A stretch of 64,000 nt of DNA, from contig JANYLH010000016.1 of assembly GCA_025357915.1 (NCBI GenBank), forward strand, positions 1 to 64,000, given 5' to 3'. The notes beneath the pieces are model-generated. The model ran no database searches. It saw only the letters and a program-made list of their open reading frames with translations, and was not told where the DNA came from. Positions within the stretch are counted from its first letter, which is position 1, and each line of letters begins with the position of its first letter. A program made the position numbers and the translations under genes. Source of the DNA: Gammaproteobacteria bacterium (GTDB lineage Bacteria > Pseudomonadota > Gammaproteobacteria > Steroidobacterales > Steroidobacteraceae). Shown here piece by piece: positions 1 through 12,253 of the stretch.

Positions 1-203
1 GGTGCGCTCTTACCGCACCCTTTCACCCTTGCCAGCACCGTTTCCGGCACTTCGGCGGTTTACTTTCTGTTGCACTTTCCGTGGGCTCGCGCCCCCCAGG
101 CGTTACCTGGCACCTCGACCCGCTGAGCCCGGACTTTCCTCCACCTCCTGCATGCGCCCCGAAGGGAACATGCAGTAAGCAGCGATTGCCTGGCCGGCTC
201 TCC
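1..203 (-). ncRNA. rnpB: RNase P RNA, bacterial type A, 3' part missing (truncated by window start)
   Basis: Reverse complement contains the conserved rnpB blocks GAGGAAAGTCCGGGCT, GGTGCCAGGTAACGCCTGGGGGG, GTGCAACAGAAAGTAAACCGCCGA and AAGGGTGAAAGGGTGCGGTAAGAGCGCACC. It sits next to rsmI, as is common in gammaproteobacteria. The 5' end is approximate. Confidence 0.95.
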
Positions 204-222
204 AAACTCCACGATACGGCCT

Positions 223-1122
223 CTAGGGCTGTTCTGCACCGATATCGCGTGCGCCGCCCTGGCGCGCGAGCTGCATGGCCTGCTCATAGGCCAGCGGGCG
301 CGCCACCCCGCTCAACTGCGCGGCGATGGCCGCCGCCCGTGCCGGGGGCAGGCTCTTCAGCAGCAGCGGCAGGGCCCGGGCGAGCAGCGCCGCATCGCCC
401 CCGGCCACTTCCGGGGCGCCGGCAATCACCAGCGTAATCTCGCCGCGCGTCATGTCGGCGTCCTGCGCGGCCTGTCGCGCCAGCTCCGCGAGCGTGCCGC
501 GATACAGGCTCTCATGCAGCTTGGTGAGTTCGCGGGCCACCACCGCGGCGCGCCCGTCCCCGAACGCCACAGCCAGTTGCTGCAGGGTTTCCGCGATGCG
601 GTGCGGGGCCTCGAACAGGACCAGCGTGCGCGGTTCCTGCGCGAGGCGCGCCAGCGCCGCCGCCCGCTCGCCGGGGCGCGCGGGCAGGAAACCCTCGAAT
701 ACGAACCGATCGGTGGGGAGCGCGGCGACGGCCAGCGCCGCGGTCACGGCGGAGGGACCGGGAATGCTGCGCACTTCGAAGCCCGCCGCGGCCACCGCGC
801 GCACCAGCACGAATCCCGGATCGGACAGGAGCGGCGTGCCCGCATCGCTCACCAGCGCGAGCACCGCGCCCTGCCGCAGTCGCCCGAGCAGTGCCTCGAC
901 GCGGCCGGCTTCGTTGTGGTCATGGAGCGAGAGCAACGGCCGGGAAACCCCGCAGGCTCCCAGCAGCGTCGCGGTGCGCCGCGTATCTTCGGCCAGCACC
1001 AGGTCGGCCGCGGTCAGGCTCGCGATCGCGCGCGGGCTCAAGTCGCCAATATTGCCAATTGGCGTCGCAATGACATCCAGCCTTCCGGCGCCGCCAGCCA
1101 CTATAATCTCCCGCTCCCCCAC
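223..1122 (-). CDS. rsmI: 16S rRNA (cytidine(1402)-2'-O)-methyltransferase RsmI
   Basis: LDVIATPIGNIGDLSPRA..., LAEDTRRTATLL, SDAGTPLLSDPG; divergent to lpoA. Start uncertain (GTG at 1122 or an in-frame start downstream). Confidence 0.95.
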   Translation of the reverse strand: MGEREIIVAGGAGRLDVIATPIGNIGDLSPRAIASLTAADLVLAEDTRRTATLLGACGVSRPLLSLHDHNEAGRVEALLGRLRQGAVLALVSDAGTPLLSDPGFVLVRAVAAAGFEVRSIPGPSAVTAALAVAALPTDRFVFEGFLPARPGERAAALARLAQEPRTLVLFEAPHRIAETLQQLAVAFGDGRAAVVARELTKLHESLYRGTLAELARQAAQDADMTRGEITLVIAGAPEVAGGDAALLARALPLLLKSLPPARAAAIAAQLSGVARPLAYEQAMQLARQGGARDIGAEQP

Positions 1123-1154
1123 GTACGCCTAGCTTGCAGGGCGCGGTGCTACAC

Positions 1155-3035
1155 ATGCAAACACGGTACGGCTGTTTCCGCTCCTGGGCCACGATCGCGG
1201 CGGCCAGCGCACTCGCTGCAGCAACGGGCTGCGCCAGCTTCCCCCCTGCCACCTTTCCCGCGCCAGCAACGGCGGGCACGCCAGCCCAGGCGCCGGCCGA
1301 GGCCGCCGCCCGTGGCCGCCAGGCGAGCGCATTGGAGAATGCCGCACGCAAGGCGGAGCCAGCGGCACGCCCCGCCCTGCAGTTGCAGGCCGCACGGGCC
1401 TGGCTGCAGGCCGGACGCGGCGGCGAGGCGGCGCATGCAATGAACGCCATTACCGCCGTGCTGACGCCCGTGCAGCTCATCGAGCGCCATGTGCTCGAGG
1501 CCGACATCGAACTCGCAAACGGCCGTGCCCAGCAGGCCTGGCAGAAGATGGGCGGCATTCCCGAACCCGCCGGCACTCCCATCGCGCCCCAGTATTTTGA
1601 GAGCCGCATGCGCATCGCGCTGGCCGCCGCGCGCCCGGTAGACGGAGTGCGCGCGGAAATGGGCGCGGAGCGGGCGACCACCGCCGAGAGCGAGCGCAGT
1701 GCGCTGCGCGTCGAACTGCTCTCGCTCCTGCGCGCCGCGCGCGAGCAGGGCGTGAAGCTCGAGCCCGAGGCCAGCCAAGACCCGATCGTGCGCGGCTGGC
1801 TCGACCTGGGGGCCATCGCCAGCTCAGGCACGGGCGTTTCCATCAGCGGCGCGATCGAGGCCGGCCGCTGGCGGGCCCTGTATCCCGGCCATCCCGCCTC
1901 GGAACTGCTCGCGACCGCGGTCGCCGCGCAGCTGCCGATCGCCGCGCAGCTCCACAAACTCGCGCTGCTGCTGCCAATCAGCGGCCAGGCCGCCGGTTAC
2001 GCCGCCACCGTCCAGGCCGGTTTCAATTACGCCTGGCAACAGCTGCCGCCCGACACGCGCCCCCAGGTGCAGGTCTACGACACCGGCGTGATCACTGTGG
2101 ACGAGGCGCTGCGCCGGGCCCGTACCGACGGGAACGATTTCATCGTCGGGCCGCTCACGCGCCAGGAAGTCGACATCGCCGCCAGCGCCTGGTCGGGGGT
2201 GCCAATGCTGGCGCTGAATTTCCTGAGCCCGGGCCGCGCTGCGCCCTACGGCATGTACCAGTTCGCGCTCTCGCCCGAAGCCGACGCCCGGGAAGTCGCG
2301 CGGCGCATGCTGGCGACCGGCCAGAAGCGCGGCGTGGCCCTAAGCCCCATCGGCGACTGGGGCACGCGCGTGCTGGCGGCATTTTCACAGGAACTGCTCG
2401 CTGGCGGCGGAACGCTCCTGGCACAGGGGTTCTACGACCCGGCCGAGCACGACTACGGCGTGCCAATTCGCACCGTGCTCGCCACCGACCAGAGCATCGC
2501 GCGACGACTGCGGCTCCAGACCGTGCTGGGCCAGAAGCTGGAGTTCGAGCCGCGCAGTCGCGCCGACCTCGATTTCATCTTCATACCCGCGCAGGCCGGA
2601 CCGGCACGACTCCTGCGCCCGCAGCTGCGCTTCCAGTACGCCGGCAACGTGCCGGTATACTCCACCGGCGACGCCTACGTGGCCGACGGAAGCCCTGCCA
2701 ACCAGGACCTCGACGGCCTGATCGTGCCGGCCATGCCCTGGCTCGTGCCCAACAGCGGCCCCGCCGCGGCAGTGCGTGAGACTGTAGAGGCCGCGGCCGA
2801 CAACAGCACCGCCTGGCAATCAGGCCTGTACGCCTTCGGCTTCGACGCCTGCCAGCTCGCGCTCTCGGTCGCCGCGTCCGGCCATGACAGCGGCCGGGTG
2901 CGCGTCGCTGGCCTGACAGGTGAACTGCGCATGGACGCAGACGGACGCGTGCATCGCGAACCGGCCTGGGCACGCATCACGCGCAGTGGCACGCCGCAAC
3001 TGCTGGTCGGCACTGCCGCGGACGGCGGCAACTAG
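1155..3035 (+). CDS. lpoA: Penicillin-binding protein activator, LpoA/LppC-family lipoprotein
   Basis: Lipoprotein signal with lipobox ALAAATGC; LppC-like periplasmic-binding fold (IVGPLTRQEVD..., VPMLALNF); rsmI-lpoA-yraN synteny. Confidence 0.88.
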   Translation: MQTRYGCFRSWATIAAASALAAATGCASFPPATFPAPATAGTPAQAPAEAAARGRQASALENAARKAEPAARPALQLQAARAWLQAGRGGEAAHAMNAITAVLTPVQLIERHVLEADIELANGRAQQAWQKMGGIPEPAGTPIAPQYFESRMRIALAAARPVDGVRAEMGAERATTAESERSALRVELLSLLRAAREQGVKLEPEASQDPIVRGWLDLGAIASSGTGVSISGAIEAGRWRALYPGHPASELLATAVAAQLPIAAQLHKLALLLPISGQAAGYAATVQAGFNYAWQQLPPDTRPQVQVYDTGVITVDEALRRARTDGNDFIVGPLTRQEVDIAASAWSGVPMLALNFLSPGRAAPYGMYQFALSPEADAREVARRMLATGQKRGVALSPIGDWGTRVLAAFSQELLAGGGTLLAQGFYDPAEHDYGVPIRTVLATDQSIARRLRLQTVLGQKLEFEPRSRADLDFIFIPAQAGPARLLRPQLRFQYAGNVPVYSTGDAYVADGSPANQDLDGLIVPAMPWLVPNSGPAAAVRETVEAAADNSTAWQSGLYAFGFDACQLALSVAASGHDSGRVRVAGLTGELRMDADGRVHREPAWARITRSGTPQLLVGTAADGGN

Positions 3036-3052
3036 CCTCCGGCACGCTTGCG

Positions 3053-3427
3053 GTGGCGGGCGCGGCGCACATCGACCGCCGGCAGATCGGCCGTGACGCC
3101 GAAGAGCGCGCAGCCGCTCACCTGCGCGCCGCCGGGCTGGTACTGCTCCACCGCAATTACCTTTGTCGCCTCGGCGAACTGGACCTCGTGGCACGGCACG
3201 GCGCGACGCTGGTGGTGGCCGAAGTACGGCTGCGCGCATCCGCGCAATTTGGCGGCGCGGCCGCGAGCATCACCCGCGCCAAGCAGCGCCGCATCGTGCT
3301 CGCCACGCGCCATCTGCTGGCACGCTACCCCTCGTTGCAGCGATTGCCGATCCGCTTCGATGCGCTGCTCGTGCCCGCGGACGACGCACCGATCGTATGG
3401 CTGCGCGGAGCGTTCGACGCTTACTAG
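3053..3427 (+). CDS. YraN family (UPF0102) nuclease-like protein
   Basis: G..AEERAAAHLRAAGLVLLHRNY..RLGELDLVARHGATLVVAEVR pattern; follows lpoA. GTG start. Confidence 0.88.
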   Translation: MAGAAHIDRRQIGRDAEERAAAHLRAAGLVLLHRNYLCRLGELDLVARHGATLVVAEVRLRASAQFGGAAASITRAKQRRIVLATRHLLARYPSLQRLPIRFDALLVPADDAPIVWLRGAFDAY

Positions 3428-3473
3428 TGGTGCGCAGTCCACCTTGGTGCGCCGCGAGGCCCCGGCCGTCGCG

Positions 3474-3905
3474 CTACTTCACGACCGTCAGCTTTGCCCG
3501 CCGCATTTCGCCCTTGACTGCGGCGGCCGGTGCGCCGGCGTCCACCGGCGGCGGTGCGTCAGGCTCGGCTTCGTTGAACACCATGCCCTCGCCGGTCTCG
3601 CGCGCGTAGATGCCGAGTACCGCACTCATCGGCACGCGCACGTGATGCACGACGCCGGCAAAGCGGGCGTCGAACTCGATGGCGTGGTTGAGCAGCTGCA
3701 GGCGCTGCGTGGCGTTCACCGAGACGTTGAGGACGATCTTGCCGTCCTTGACGTAGGCGCCCGGTACCTCGACGCCAGCGCGGCCGGCATCGACGATGAT
3801 GTGCGGCGTGAATCCCGCGTCGCCCATCCATTCGTGCATGGCGCGCAGCAGGTACGGCCGGCGCGAGGGACCGGAGCCGGCGCCAGCTTCGCCGGTGGCC
3901 GCCAT
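3474..3905 (-). CDS. sspB: ClpXP protease specificity-enhancing factor SspB
   Basis: RPYLLRAMHEWMGDAGFTPHIIVDA...GKIVLNVSVNAT...F.ARFAGV...V.VPMSAVLGIYARETGEGM; adjacent to sspA. Confidence 0.93.
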   Translation of the reverse strand: MAATGEAGAGSGPSRRPYLLRAMHEWMGDAGFTPHIIVDAGRAGVEVPGAYVKDGKIVLNVSVNATQRLQLLNHAIEFDARFAGVVHHVRVPMSAVLGIYARETGEGMVFNEAEPDAPPPVDAGAPAAAVKGEMRRAKLTVVK

Positions 3906-4528
3906 CAGGCGGTGCCCATCTCGATTTCCGCGTCAGAAAGGCTGGCGCGGACCGAAGGGCGCGCGAGAATCATCGCCGCGTATTTCGACATCGCCTGCGC
4001 CTGCGGCGGCAGCTCGATTTCATAGCGGCGCATACGCCAGATGATCGGCGCGATGGTCGCATCGACCACCGAGAACTCGTCGCTGAGGAAGTAGGGCTTG
4101 ATCTTGAACAGGTCCGCGCTTTGCAGCATGGCGTCGCGCAAGTCCTTCTTGAGCCGTGCCTGGTTCTTGCGATCGGGCTCGCGCTCGATCTGCTCGGCCA
4201 GTCCGTACCAGTCGCGCTCGACGCGATACATGGCGAGGCGAAACTGCGCGCGCAGCACCGGATCGACCGGCATCAGCGGCGGATGCGGAAAGCGCTCGTC
4301 GAGATAGTCGATGATCACGCGGGCGTCGTACAACACCAGGTCGCGATCGACGAGTGTCGGCAGGCTCCGGTAGGGATTGAGGTCGAGCAGGTCCTCGGGG
4401 TAGCGCCCCGGCACCACGCTGATGATGTCGATCTCGCTCGCCTTCTCGGCGAGCACGATCCGCACACGGTGACTCTGCGGCTCCTCGGGAGCGGAAAACA
4501 GCGTCATGACCGACCGCCGGCTAGCCAC
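3905..4528 (-). CDS. sspA: Stringent starvation protein A (GST-like)
   Basis: GST-like N-terminus (MTLFSAPEEPQSHRVRIVLAEK...) and C-terminus (VDATIAPIIWRMRRYEIELP); sspA-sspB operon downstream of petABC. Confidence 0.92.
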   Translation of the reverse strand: MASRRSVMTLFSAPEEPQSHRVRIVLAEKASEIDIISVVPGRYPEDLLDLNPYRSLPTLVDRDLVLYDARVIIDYLDERFPHPPLMPVDPVLRAQFRLAMYRVERDWYGLAEQIEREPDRKNQARLKKDLRDAMLQSADLFKIKPYFLSDEFSVVDATIAPIIWRMRRYEIELPPQAQAMSKYAAMILARPSVRASLSDAEIEMGTA

Positions 4529-4575
4529 CTACGCGCTCCTGCCGCCGGCACCGCGCCACCGCCGCGCCCGCCGCG

Positions 4576-5346
4576 TCAATGGACGTCTTTCCAATATTCC
4601 TTCTTCAACAGCCACGCGAACCAGGTGAATACCAGCAGGAACAGCACCACCCAAACGCCGATGCTGCGCCGGTCGACCTGCGAGGGCTCGCCGGCATAGT
4701 CGAGGAAATTGACCGTGTCGCGCACGAAGTCGTCGAACTGCGCGTCATTCAGCTGGCCGGGAACCACGGTGACGAAATGATCGAAGCGCTTCTCGGTGGT
4801 GACCTTGCCGTCGACGGTGACTTCGACGTTGCGGAACACCGCTTCCTTCACGCCCTCGAGGTCACTCAGCACCGCCGGCATCGCCGGGTTGCTCACCAGC
4901 AGATTGTTGCTGCGGTTCGGGCGCGATGGATCGAGATAGAAGGTCTTCAGGAACTGGTAGTTCCGGTCGGGCCCGCGCGAACGCGCGATCAGCGACAGGT
5001 CGGGCGGTTCCTTGCCAAACCAGGCCAGCGCATCCTCCGGCGCCATACTGGCCCGGACGTAATCGGCCGGAGCGGCGCCCGCGGGCAGCAGGTTGGCCTT
5101 GAGCTGGTCGGTGGAAATCTTCAGGTCGGCGGCCATGCGCGAATAGCGCAGGTATTTGAGCGAGTGGCAACCGGCGCAGTAATTGAAGAAATTGCGCGCG
5201 CCGCGCTGGAGCGAAGCGGTGTTGCTGACCTCGTTGCCGGCCTGCCAGTGCTCCCAGTCGAGCGGCGCGCCGGCGCCCTCGCCTTCGGCTGCCAGAACCA
5301 GCGGGGAGAACAGGAGCGCGAGGGCGAGCAGGGCTGACTTACGCAT
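4576..5346 (-). CDS. petC: Ubiquinol-cytochrome c reductase, cytochrome c1
   Basis: Signal peptide, heme site [20 protein letters not shown]-terminal TM anchor; petABC order. Confidence 0.95.
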   Translation of the reverse strand: MRKSALLALALLFSPLVLAAEGEGAGAPLDWEHWQAGNEVSNTASLQRGARNFFNYCAGCHSLKYLRYSRMAADLKISTDQLKANLLPAGAAPADYVRASMAPEDALAWFGKEPPDLSLIARSRGPDRNYQFLKTFYLDPSRPNRSNNLLVSNPAMPAVLSDLEGVKEAVFRNVEVTVDGKVTTEKRFDHFVTVVPGQLNDAQFDDFVRDTVNFLDYAGEPSQVDRRSIGVWVVLFLLVFTWFAWLLKKEYWKDVH

Positions 5347-6583
5347 GGAAGCTGACTCTCTCAGGCACGGGCTTGACGCGATCCCAGCGCGAATACAACG
5401 GCATCAACAGGAAGAAGGCGAAGTAGCCGATGGCCGACACGCGCGCCGCCGTCACATAGGCTCCGGTGGCCGGCTTCAGCCCCAGGTACATCAGCGTCAG
5501 GAATGACACCGTGAAGACGGCCAGGAAGCCACGGTACCACCAGCCGCGATAACGCACCGACTTGACCGGCGAGCGGTCGAGCCAGGGCAGGAAGAAAAAC
5601 AGCAGCACCGCCATCAGCAGCAGCAGCGCGCCCAGGCGCTGGTTGGGCACCGCGCGCAGGATGGCGTAATAGGGCGTGAAGTACCACGACGGCGCGATCG
5701 GCTCCGGCGTCGAGAGCGGATTGGCCGGTTCGAAATTCGCCTCTTCCATGAAGAGGCCACCGAAGGTCGGCACGAAGAACACGACCACTGCGAACAACAG
5801 CAGGAACACGCCGACGCCGACCACATCCTTGACCGTGTAGTAAGGATGGAACGGGATACCATCAAGCGGCTTGCCGTCGCTCCCGCGACGCTCCTTGATC
5901 TCGATGCCGTCGGGGTTGTTCGAGCCGCTCTGGCGCAGCGCCACCAGGTGGAGCGCCACCAGCAGCAGCAGGATCAGCGGGATCGCCACCACGTGCAGCG
6001 AGAAGAAGCGGTTGAGCGTGGCATCGGCGACGCCGTAGTCGCCGCGGATCCACTCGACCAGGCCCGGGCCGATCACCGGGATGGTGCTGAAGAGGTTGAT
6101 GATCACCTGCGCCGCCCAGTACGACATGTTGCCCCAGGGCAGCACGTAGCCCATGAAGGCTTCGGCCATGAGCGCCAGGTAGATGAACATGCCAAACAGC
6201 CACAGCAGCTCGCGCGGCGCCTTGTACGACCCATACATCAGCGCCCGGTACATGTGCAGGTAAACCACGATAAAGAAGGCCGACGCGCCGATTGAATGCA
6301 TGTAGCGGATCAGCCAGCCGTAATCGACCTCGCGCATGATGAACTCGACCGAGTCGAACGAGGTGGTGTCGCCCACCTTGTAGAACATGGTGAGGAAGAT
6401 GCCGGTGAACAGCTGCATGACCAGCGCGAGCAGCGCCAGCGACCCGAAGAAATACCAGATGTTGAAATTCTTCGGCGCGTAGTACTCGAGCAGCTGCGAG
6501 CGCATGAACTGCGCGACCGGCAGGCGCTTGTTCAGCCAACCCCAGAAGCCGGGCTTGAACTCGGCGTCGTTGCTGGCCATCAC
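5339..6583 (-). CDS. petB: Ubiquinol-cytochrome c reductase, cytochrome b
   Basis: Multi-[59 protein letters not shown]. Confidence 0.97.
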   Translation of the reverse strand: MMASNDAEFKPGFWGWLNKRLPVAQFMRSQLLEYYAPKNFNIWYFFGSLALLALVMQLFTGIFLTMFYKVGDTTSFDSVEFIMREVDYGWLIRYMHSIGASAFFIVVYLHMYRALMYGSYKAPRELLWLFGMFIYLALMAEAFMGYVLPWGNMSYWAAQVIINLFSTIPVIGPGLVEWIRGDYGVADATLNRFFSLHVVAIPLILLLLVALHLVALRQSGSNNPDGIEIKERRGSDGKPLDGIPFHPYYTVKDVVGVGVFLLLFAVVVFFVPTFGGLFMEEANFEPANPLSTPEPIAPSWYFTPYYAILRAVPNQRLGALLLLMAVLLFFFLPWLDRSPVKSVRYRGWWYRGFLAVFTVSFLTLMYLGLKPATGAYVTAARVSAIGYFAFFLLMPLYSRWDRVKPVPERVSFHA

Positions 6584-7206
6584 GCCGCTCCTTGGGCCGC
6601 TGATTCATCCTGCCCGATGAGCAGCGTGTTGTCGGTGGGGAAGCTGTAGGGCGGGATGCGCAGGTTGACCGACGCCGGCGAACCGTTGAACACGCGGCCG
6701 GCCATGTCGAAACGCGAGCCGTGGCAGGGACAGAGGAACCCGCCGGGCCAGTCGGCGCCGAGCACCACATCGCCCGGTTCGAAATGCTGCTTCGGCAGGC
6801 ACCCGAGGTGCGTGCAGGTGGCGATCAGCACGGCAATGTCATCGCGCCGCGAGCGCCGCTCGTTTACCGCATAGGCGGGCTGATCGGACTCGGCGGACTT
6901 CGGGTCCTTGAGGCGGGCGTCGTTCGCCGCCAGGCCCGCCACGACCGCGCTTGAGCGCTTGAAGATGTAGATCGGCTGCTTGCGCCACACGTAGGTGACC
7001 ATCTGGCCAGGCTCGAGCTTGCTCAAATCGACCGTCACCGGAGCGCCCAGCGCCTTGGCGCGCTCGGAGGGCCGCCAGCTCGCCACGAACGGGCTGGCGG
7101 CAAATACCACACCCACCGCCGCGGTGGCGCTGGTGGCCACCGTCAGGAACTTGCGTCGATCCTGGTCTACGCCCGCATCGTCGCCCTTTGCTCCGGCATC
7201 CGTCAT
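6580..7206 (-). CDS. petA: Ubiquinol-cytochrome c reductase, Rieske iron-sulfur subunit
   Basis: CTHLGC...CPCHGSRFD Rieske motif; Tat-like N-terminus [17 protein letters not shown]. Confidence 0.97.
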   Translation of the reverse strand: MTDAGAKGDDAGVDQDRRKFLTVATSATAAVGVVFAASPFVASWRPSERAKALGAPVTVDLSKLEPGQMVTYVWRKQPIYIFKRSSAVVAGLAANDARLKDPKSAESDQPAYAVNERRSRRDDIAVLIATCTHLGCLPKQHFEPGDVVLGADWPGGFLCPCHGSRFDMAGRVFNGSPASVNLRIPPYSFPTDNTLLIGQDESAAQGAA

Positions 7207-7385
7207 CTGTCGCTACTCCGCTGGCCTGGCCCTGCCCTGCGGTTCCGCGCATCCGGCGGGACGTAAGGGCGAGGCTCACGATTGTCTCGGGAAGTGTCGC
7301 ATTATACACATCCCGTTGCGGCGCTCGGCGAAGGTGCGCGGACGTTTTTCGGTGGCCACAGGGCGTAGTGCACAGGAGCTGGTCG

Positions 7386-8579
7386 ATGAGTCTGCGAAAA
7401 CTGGGTCAGGGCGTGGTGTTTCTGGCTGGAGCGGTGGTCGGCGGACTGGCGCTGGCCTTCCTGGTGGTGTACTTCCGGCCAGAACTCCTGGTCCGCACCC
7501 GCAACGTCACCGCATCCGCGCCCGCGGTGGCAACGGCAGCCGCCGCCGGTACCGCACCCGCCGCGGCCATGCCGGAACCGGTATTGCCGGCCACGTCGCT
7601 TCACTCCTTCGCCGCCACCGTGCGCCGGGCCGGGCCCGCCGTAGTCAATATCTACACCGCGCGCGTCGTTACCGAGCGGGTGCAGCCCAACAGTTTCGAG
7701 CAGCTCTTCGGCGGCTTCGGACCGCGCTACCAGCAGCACGTGCAGCGCGTGCTGGGGTCCGGGGTCATTGTCGATGGGGCCGGACACATCGTCACCAACA
7801 ATCACGTCATCGCCAACGCCGCCACCATCAGCGTGCGGCTGGCCGATGGCCGCAGCACCGAGGCCACGGTAGTGGGGCGCGATCCCGACACCGATCTGGC
7901 CGTGCTGTCGATCAAGCTCGGCAAGCTCCCGGTGATGGCGCTCGGACTGTCCGAGCGCGTCCAGGTGGGCGACGAAGTACTGGCCATCGGCAATCCGCTG
8001 GGGCTCCAGCAGACCGTGACCCACGGCATCATCAGCGCCACCGACCGCAAGAGGATTGGCGTGGCCACCTTCGAGAACCTGATCCAGACCGACGCCGCCA
8101 TCAACGAGGGCAATTCCGGCGGCGCGCTCGTCAACGCCGCCGGCGAACTGGTGGGCATCAACACCGCGGCGCTCGGCAGGAACAGCGAAACCACCGGCGT
8201 CGAAGGCATCGGTTTTGCGATTCCGGTCAGCCTGGTCCGGGGCGTGCTGAGCGAGATCCTCGAGCGCGGCCACGTGGTGCGCGGCTGGAGCGGCATCGTG
8301 GTCGACGATCTTTCCGACGAACAGGCCGCGCAGTATGGCCTGGCGCGCGGCGGCGTCGTGATCACCAACCTCTACCTCAACAGCCCCGCGGTGCGCGCGG
8401 GGCTCCGTGGGGGCGATATCCTGCTGACGATCGACGGGCGCGAGCTCCGCGATGCCAATGACACCATGAAGCAGCTGGCGAGCCAGAAACCCGGCAGCAG
8501 CGTGAAGCTGCGCGTGCAGCGCGGGCAGGAGGTGCGGGAAGTGGTGTGCGAAGTGGTGCAGAGACCGAGTCAGGTGTAA
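7386..8579 (+). CDS. degS: Trypsin-like periplasmic serine protease, DegS/DegQ type (single PDZ)
   Basis: N-terminal membrane anchor; protease triad contexts [32 protein letters not shown]; one C-terminal PDZ ([16 protein letters not shown]). Start placed at the in-frame ATG at 7386. Confidence 0.88.
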   Translation: MSLRKLGQGVVFLAGAVVGGLALAFLVVYFRPELLVRTRNVTASAPAVATAAAAGTAPAAAMPEPVLPATSLHSFAATVRRAGPAVVNIYTARVVTERVQPNSFEQLFGGFGPRYQQHVQRVLGSGVIVDGAGHIVTNNHVIANAATISVRLADGRSTEATVVGRDPDTDLAVLSIKLGKLPVMALGLSERVQVGDEVLAIGNPLGLQQTVTHGIISATDRKRIGVATFENLIQTDAAINEGNSGGALVNAAGELVGINTAALGRNSETTGVEGIGFAIPVSLVRGVLSEILERGHVVRGWSGIVVDDLSDEQAAQYGLARGGVVITNLYLNSPAVRAGLRGGDILLTIDGRELRDANDTMKQLASQKPGSSVKLRVQRGQEVREVVCEVVQRPSQV

Positions 8580-8599
8580 GCGCCGTCGCGCGCGCGAAC

Positions 8600-10115
<1,516 letters not shown>

Positions 10116-10161
10116 GGCCGCATCTTACAATACCCGGCTGGCGCGCTATCATGCCGTGCTG

Positions 10162-11157
10162 ATGCGCAATGCCACTGTTACAGAGCCCGACGACACCGCC
10201 ATGCTGGCCGCGGCGCGGCGTACGCTGGCCTCCGAACAGGCCGGAATCGAGGCCCTGGCCGCCCGGCTCGACGGGCAGTTTGCCGCAGCCTGCCGCGCAC
10301 TGCTCGCGTGCGAGGGCCGCGTGATCGTCACCGGGATGGGCAAGTCCGGGCACATTGCCGGCAAGATCGCCGCCACGCTGGCCAGTACCGGCACGCCCGC
10401 CTTCTTCCTGCACCCGGCCGAAGCAGGGCACGGCGACCTGGGCATGATCACGCGCCCTGACCTGTTGCTGGCGCTTTCGAACTCGGGCGAGACCGCCGAA
10501 ATCCTGGTGCTGCTCCCGCACCTCAAGCGCTTGGGCGTGCCGTTGATCGCGATGACGGGCCGCGCCGAGTCCACGCTCGCGCAGGCCGCCGATATCTCGC
10601 TCGACGCCAGCGTCAGCCAGGAAGCCTGTCCCCACAATCTCGCGCCCACCACCAGCACCACGGCCGCGCTGGCCCTGGGGGACGCGCTGGCCGTCGCGGT
10701 GCTCGAGGCGCGCGGCTTCTCGGCGGAGGATTTCGCGCGCCGCCATCCCGGCGGGGCGCTCGGGCGGCGGCTCCTGCTGCACGTCGAGGACATCATGCGC
10801 ACCGGCAGCGCGGTCCCGCGCGTGGCGCCCGACACGCTGCTGGCCGCCGGGCTGGTGGAAATGTCCGCCAAGGGGCTGGGCCTGACCGCGGTGGTCGATG
10901 CCAGTGACCACGTGCTCGGCGTGTTCACCGACGGCGACCTGCGCCGCGCGCTCGACCAGCGCACCGACGTGCACGCGACCGCCATGCGCCAGGCGATGAC
11001 CGCCGGGGCGCGCACCATCGGCCCGCGCGAGCTCGCGGCCGCTGCCGCCCACATCATGGAAACGCATCGGGTGACGGCGCTGCTGGTGGTCGATGCCGAC
11101 CGGCGGCTGATCGGCGCCCTCAATGTGCACGACCTGATGCGCGCGGGCGTGGTGTAG
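10162..11157 (+). CDS. kdsD: Arabinose-5-phosphate isomerase
   Basis: SIS domain (VIVTGMGKSGHIAGKIAATLASTGTPAFFLHPAEAGHGDLGMI) plus two CBS domains; followed by kdsC. ORF is open upstream to 10087; 10114 and 10162 are candidate starts. Confidence 0.93.
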   Translation: MRNATVTEPDDTAMLAAARRTLASEQAGIEALAARLDGQFAAACRALLACEGRVIVTGMGKSGHIAGKIAATLASTGTPAFFLHPAEAGHGDLGMITRPDLLLALSNSGETAEILVLLPHLKRLGVPLIAMTGRAESTLAQAADISLDASVSQEACPHNLAPTTSTTAALALGDALAVAVLEARGFSAEDFARRHPGGALGRRLLLHVEDIMRTGSAVPRVAPDTLLAAGLVEMSAKGLGLTAVVDASDHVLGVFTDGDLRRALDQRTDVHATAMRQAMTAGARTIGPRELAAAAAHIMETHRVTALLVVDADRRLIGALNVHDLMRAGVV

Positions 11158-11161
11158 GGCC

Positions 11162-11665
11162 GTGGCCCGCCGCCCTGCCCCGCTCGCCGCGATCCGCCTG
11201 CTGGTGCTGGACGTGGATGGCGTGCTTACTGACGGCAGCCTGCGCTACGGCCCCGCAGGCGAACAGGAAAAGGTCTTTCATGTCCGCGACGGTTACGGCA
11301 TCCGGGCGCTGGCGGCGGCGGGCGTCACGGTCGCGGTGATCTCCGGCCGTGAATCAGCGGCGGTGGCGCGGCGCTGCGCGGAACTGGGCATCGGCGAAGT
11401 GCAGCAGGGAGTGGCCGACAAGGCCCGGGCGCTGGACGCGTTGCTGGCGCGGCTCAAAGTGCCGGCACGCGAGTGCGCCTGCGTCGGCGACGACACGCCC
11501 GACGTGCCGCTGCTGGCACGCGCCGGCCTGGCCATCGCAGTGGCCGATGCGCACGCGGACGCACGGCGGGCGGCGCACCGCCACACCCGGCTGCGTGGCG
11601 GCGCCGGTGCCGTGCGCGAGGTGTGCGACTGGCTGCTGGCGGCGCGCGCGCGCCGCGGACGTTGA
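11162..11665 (+). CDS. kdsC: 3-deoxy-D-manno-octulosonate 8-phosphate phosphatase (HAD family)
   Basis: IRLLVLDVDGVLTDGSLRYG HAD motif I, VISGRES, CVGDDTPDVPLL; GTG start; synteny. Confidence 0.94.
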   Translation: MARRPAPLAAIRLLVLDVDGVLTDGSLRYGPAGEQEKVFHVRDGYGIRALAAAGVTVAVISGRESAAVARRCAELGIGEVQQGVADKARALDALLARLKVPARECACVGDDTPDVPLLARAGLAIAVADAHADARRAAHRHTRLRGGAGAVREVCDWLLAARARRGR

Positions 11666-11695
11666 GGCCATGCGGATCGCCCGGGCAGACTCCTA

Positions 11696-12253
11696 GTGCG
11701 CCGCGTCTGGTTGCTGGTGGCCTTCGCCGTGGCGCTGATGTTGTGGCTGTGGCGCTCACCGCGCGGCGAATCGCCAGAGAGTCCGGCCAGGAACGGCGGC
11801 ACCACCGCGGGATCGGGTTACGTCGCCATCAGTGCCGAACTGATCGACACCGGCCCTGACGGACAGCCGCTGTATTCGCTGCGCGCCACGCAGATCGCAC
11901 AGCCCACCCCGCTGGCCGACATCGAGCTCACGGCGCCGCAGTTCGTCTATCACGGCGAAACCGCGTGGACGCTGACCGCCGAGCGGGCCGTGCTGCCGCC
12001 CTCGGCCACGCAGATCAGCCTGCTGGGGAGCGTGGTGGCGCGCACCGAGCGGACGGGCTCGGTGCCTCTGGAACTGCGCACCACGAGTCTTGGCATCGAC
12101 ATGGAGGCCCATACCGCCGATTCGGCCGACGCCGTGGCCATGGACTTCGGGCGCAACCGCCTGTGGGCGGCAGGGCTCCATGCCGATTTGAAGACCGACG
12201 CCCTGCGGCTAAAATCGCCGGTACATGGCGAATTTGCGCGGCTAGCCCAGTGA
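11696..12253 (+). CDS. lptC: LPS export ABC transporter periplasmic protein LptC
   Basis: N-terminal TM, then a beta-jellyroll-like LptC domain (YSLRATQIAQPTPLADIELTAPQFVYH); located between kdsC and lptA. GTG start. Confidence 0.88.
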   Translation: MRRVWLLVAFAVALMLWLWRSPRGESPESPARNGGTTAGSGYVAISAELIDTGPDGQPLYSLRATQIAQPTPLADIELTAPQFVYHGETAWTLTAERAVLPPSATQISLLGSVVARTERTGSVPLELRTTSLGIDMEAHTADSADAVAMDFGRNRLWAAGLHADLKTDALRLKSPVHGEFARLAQ

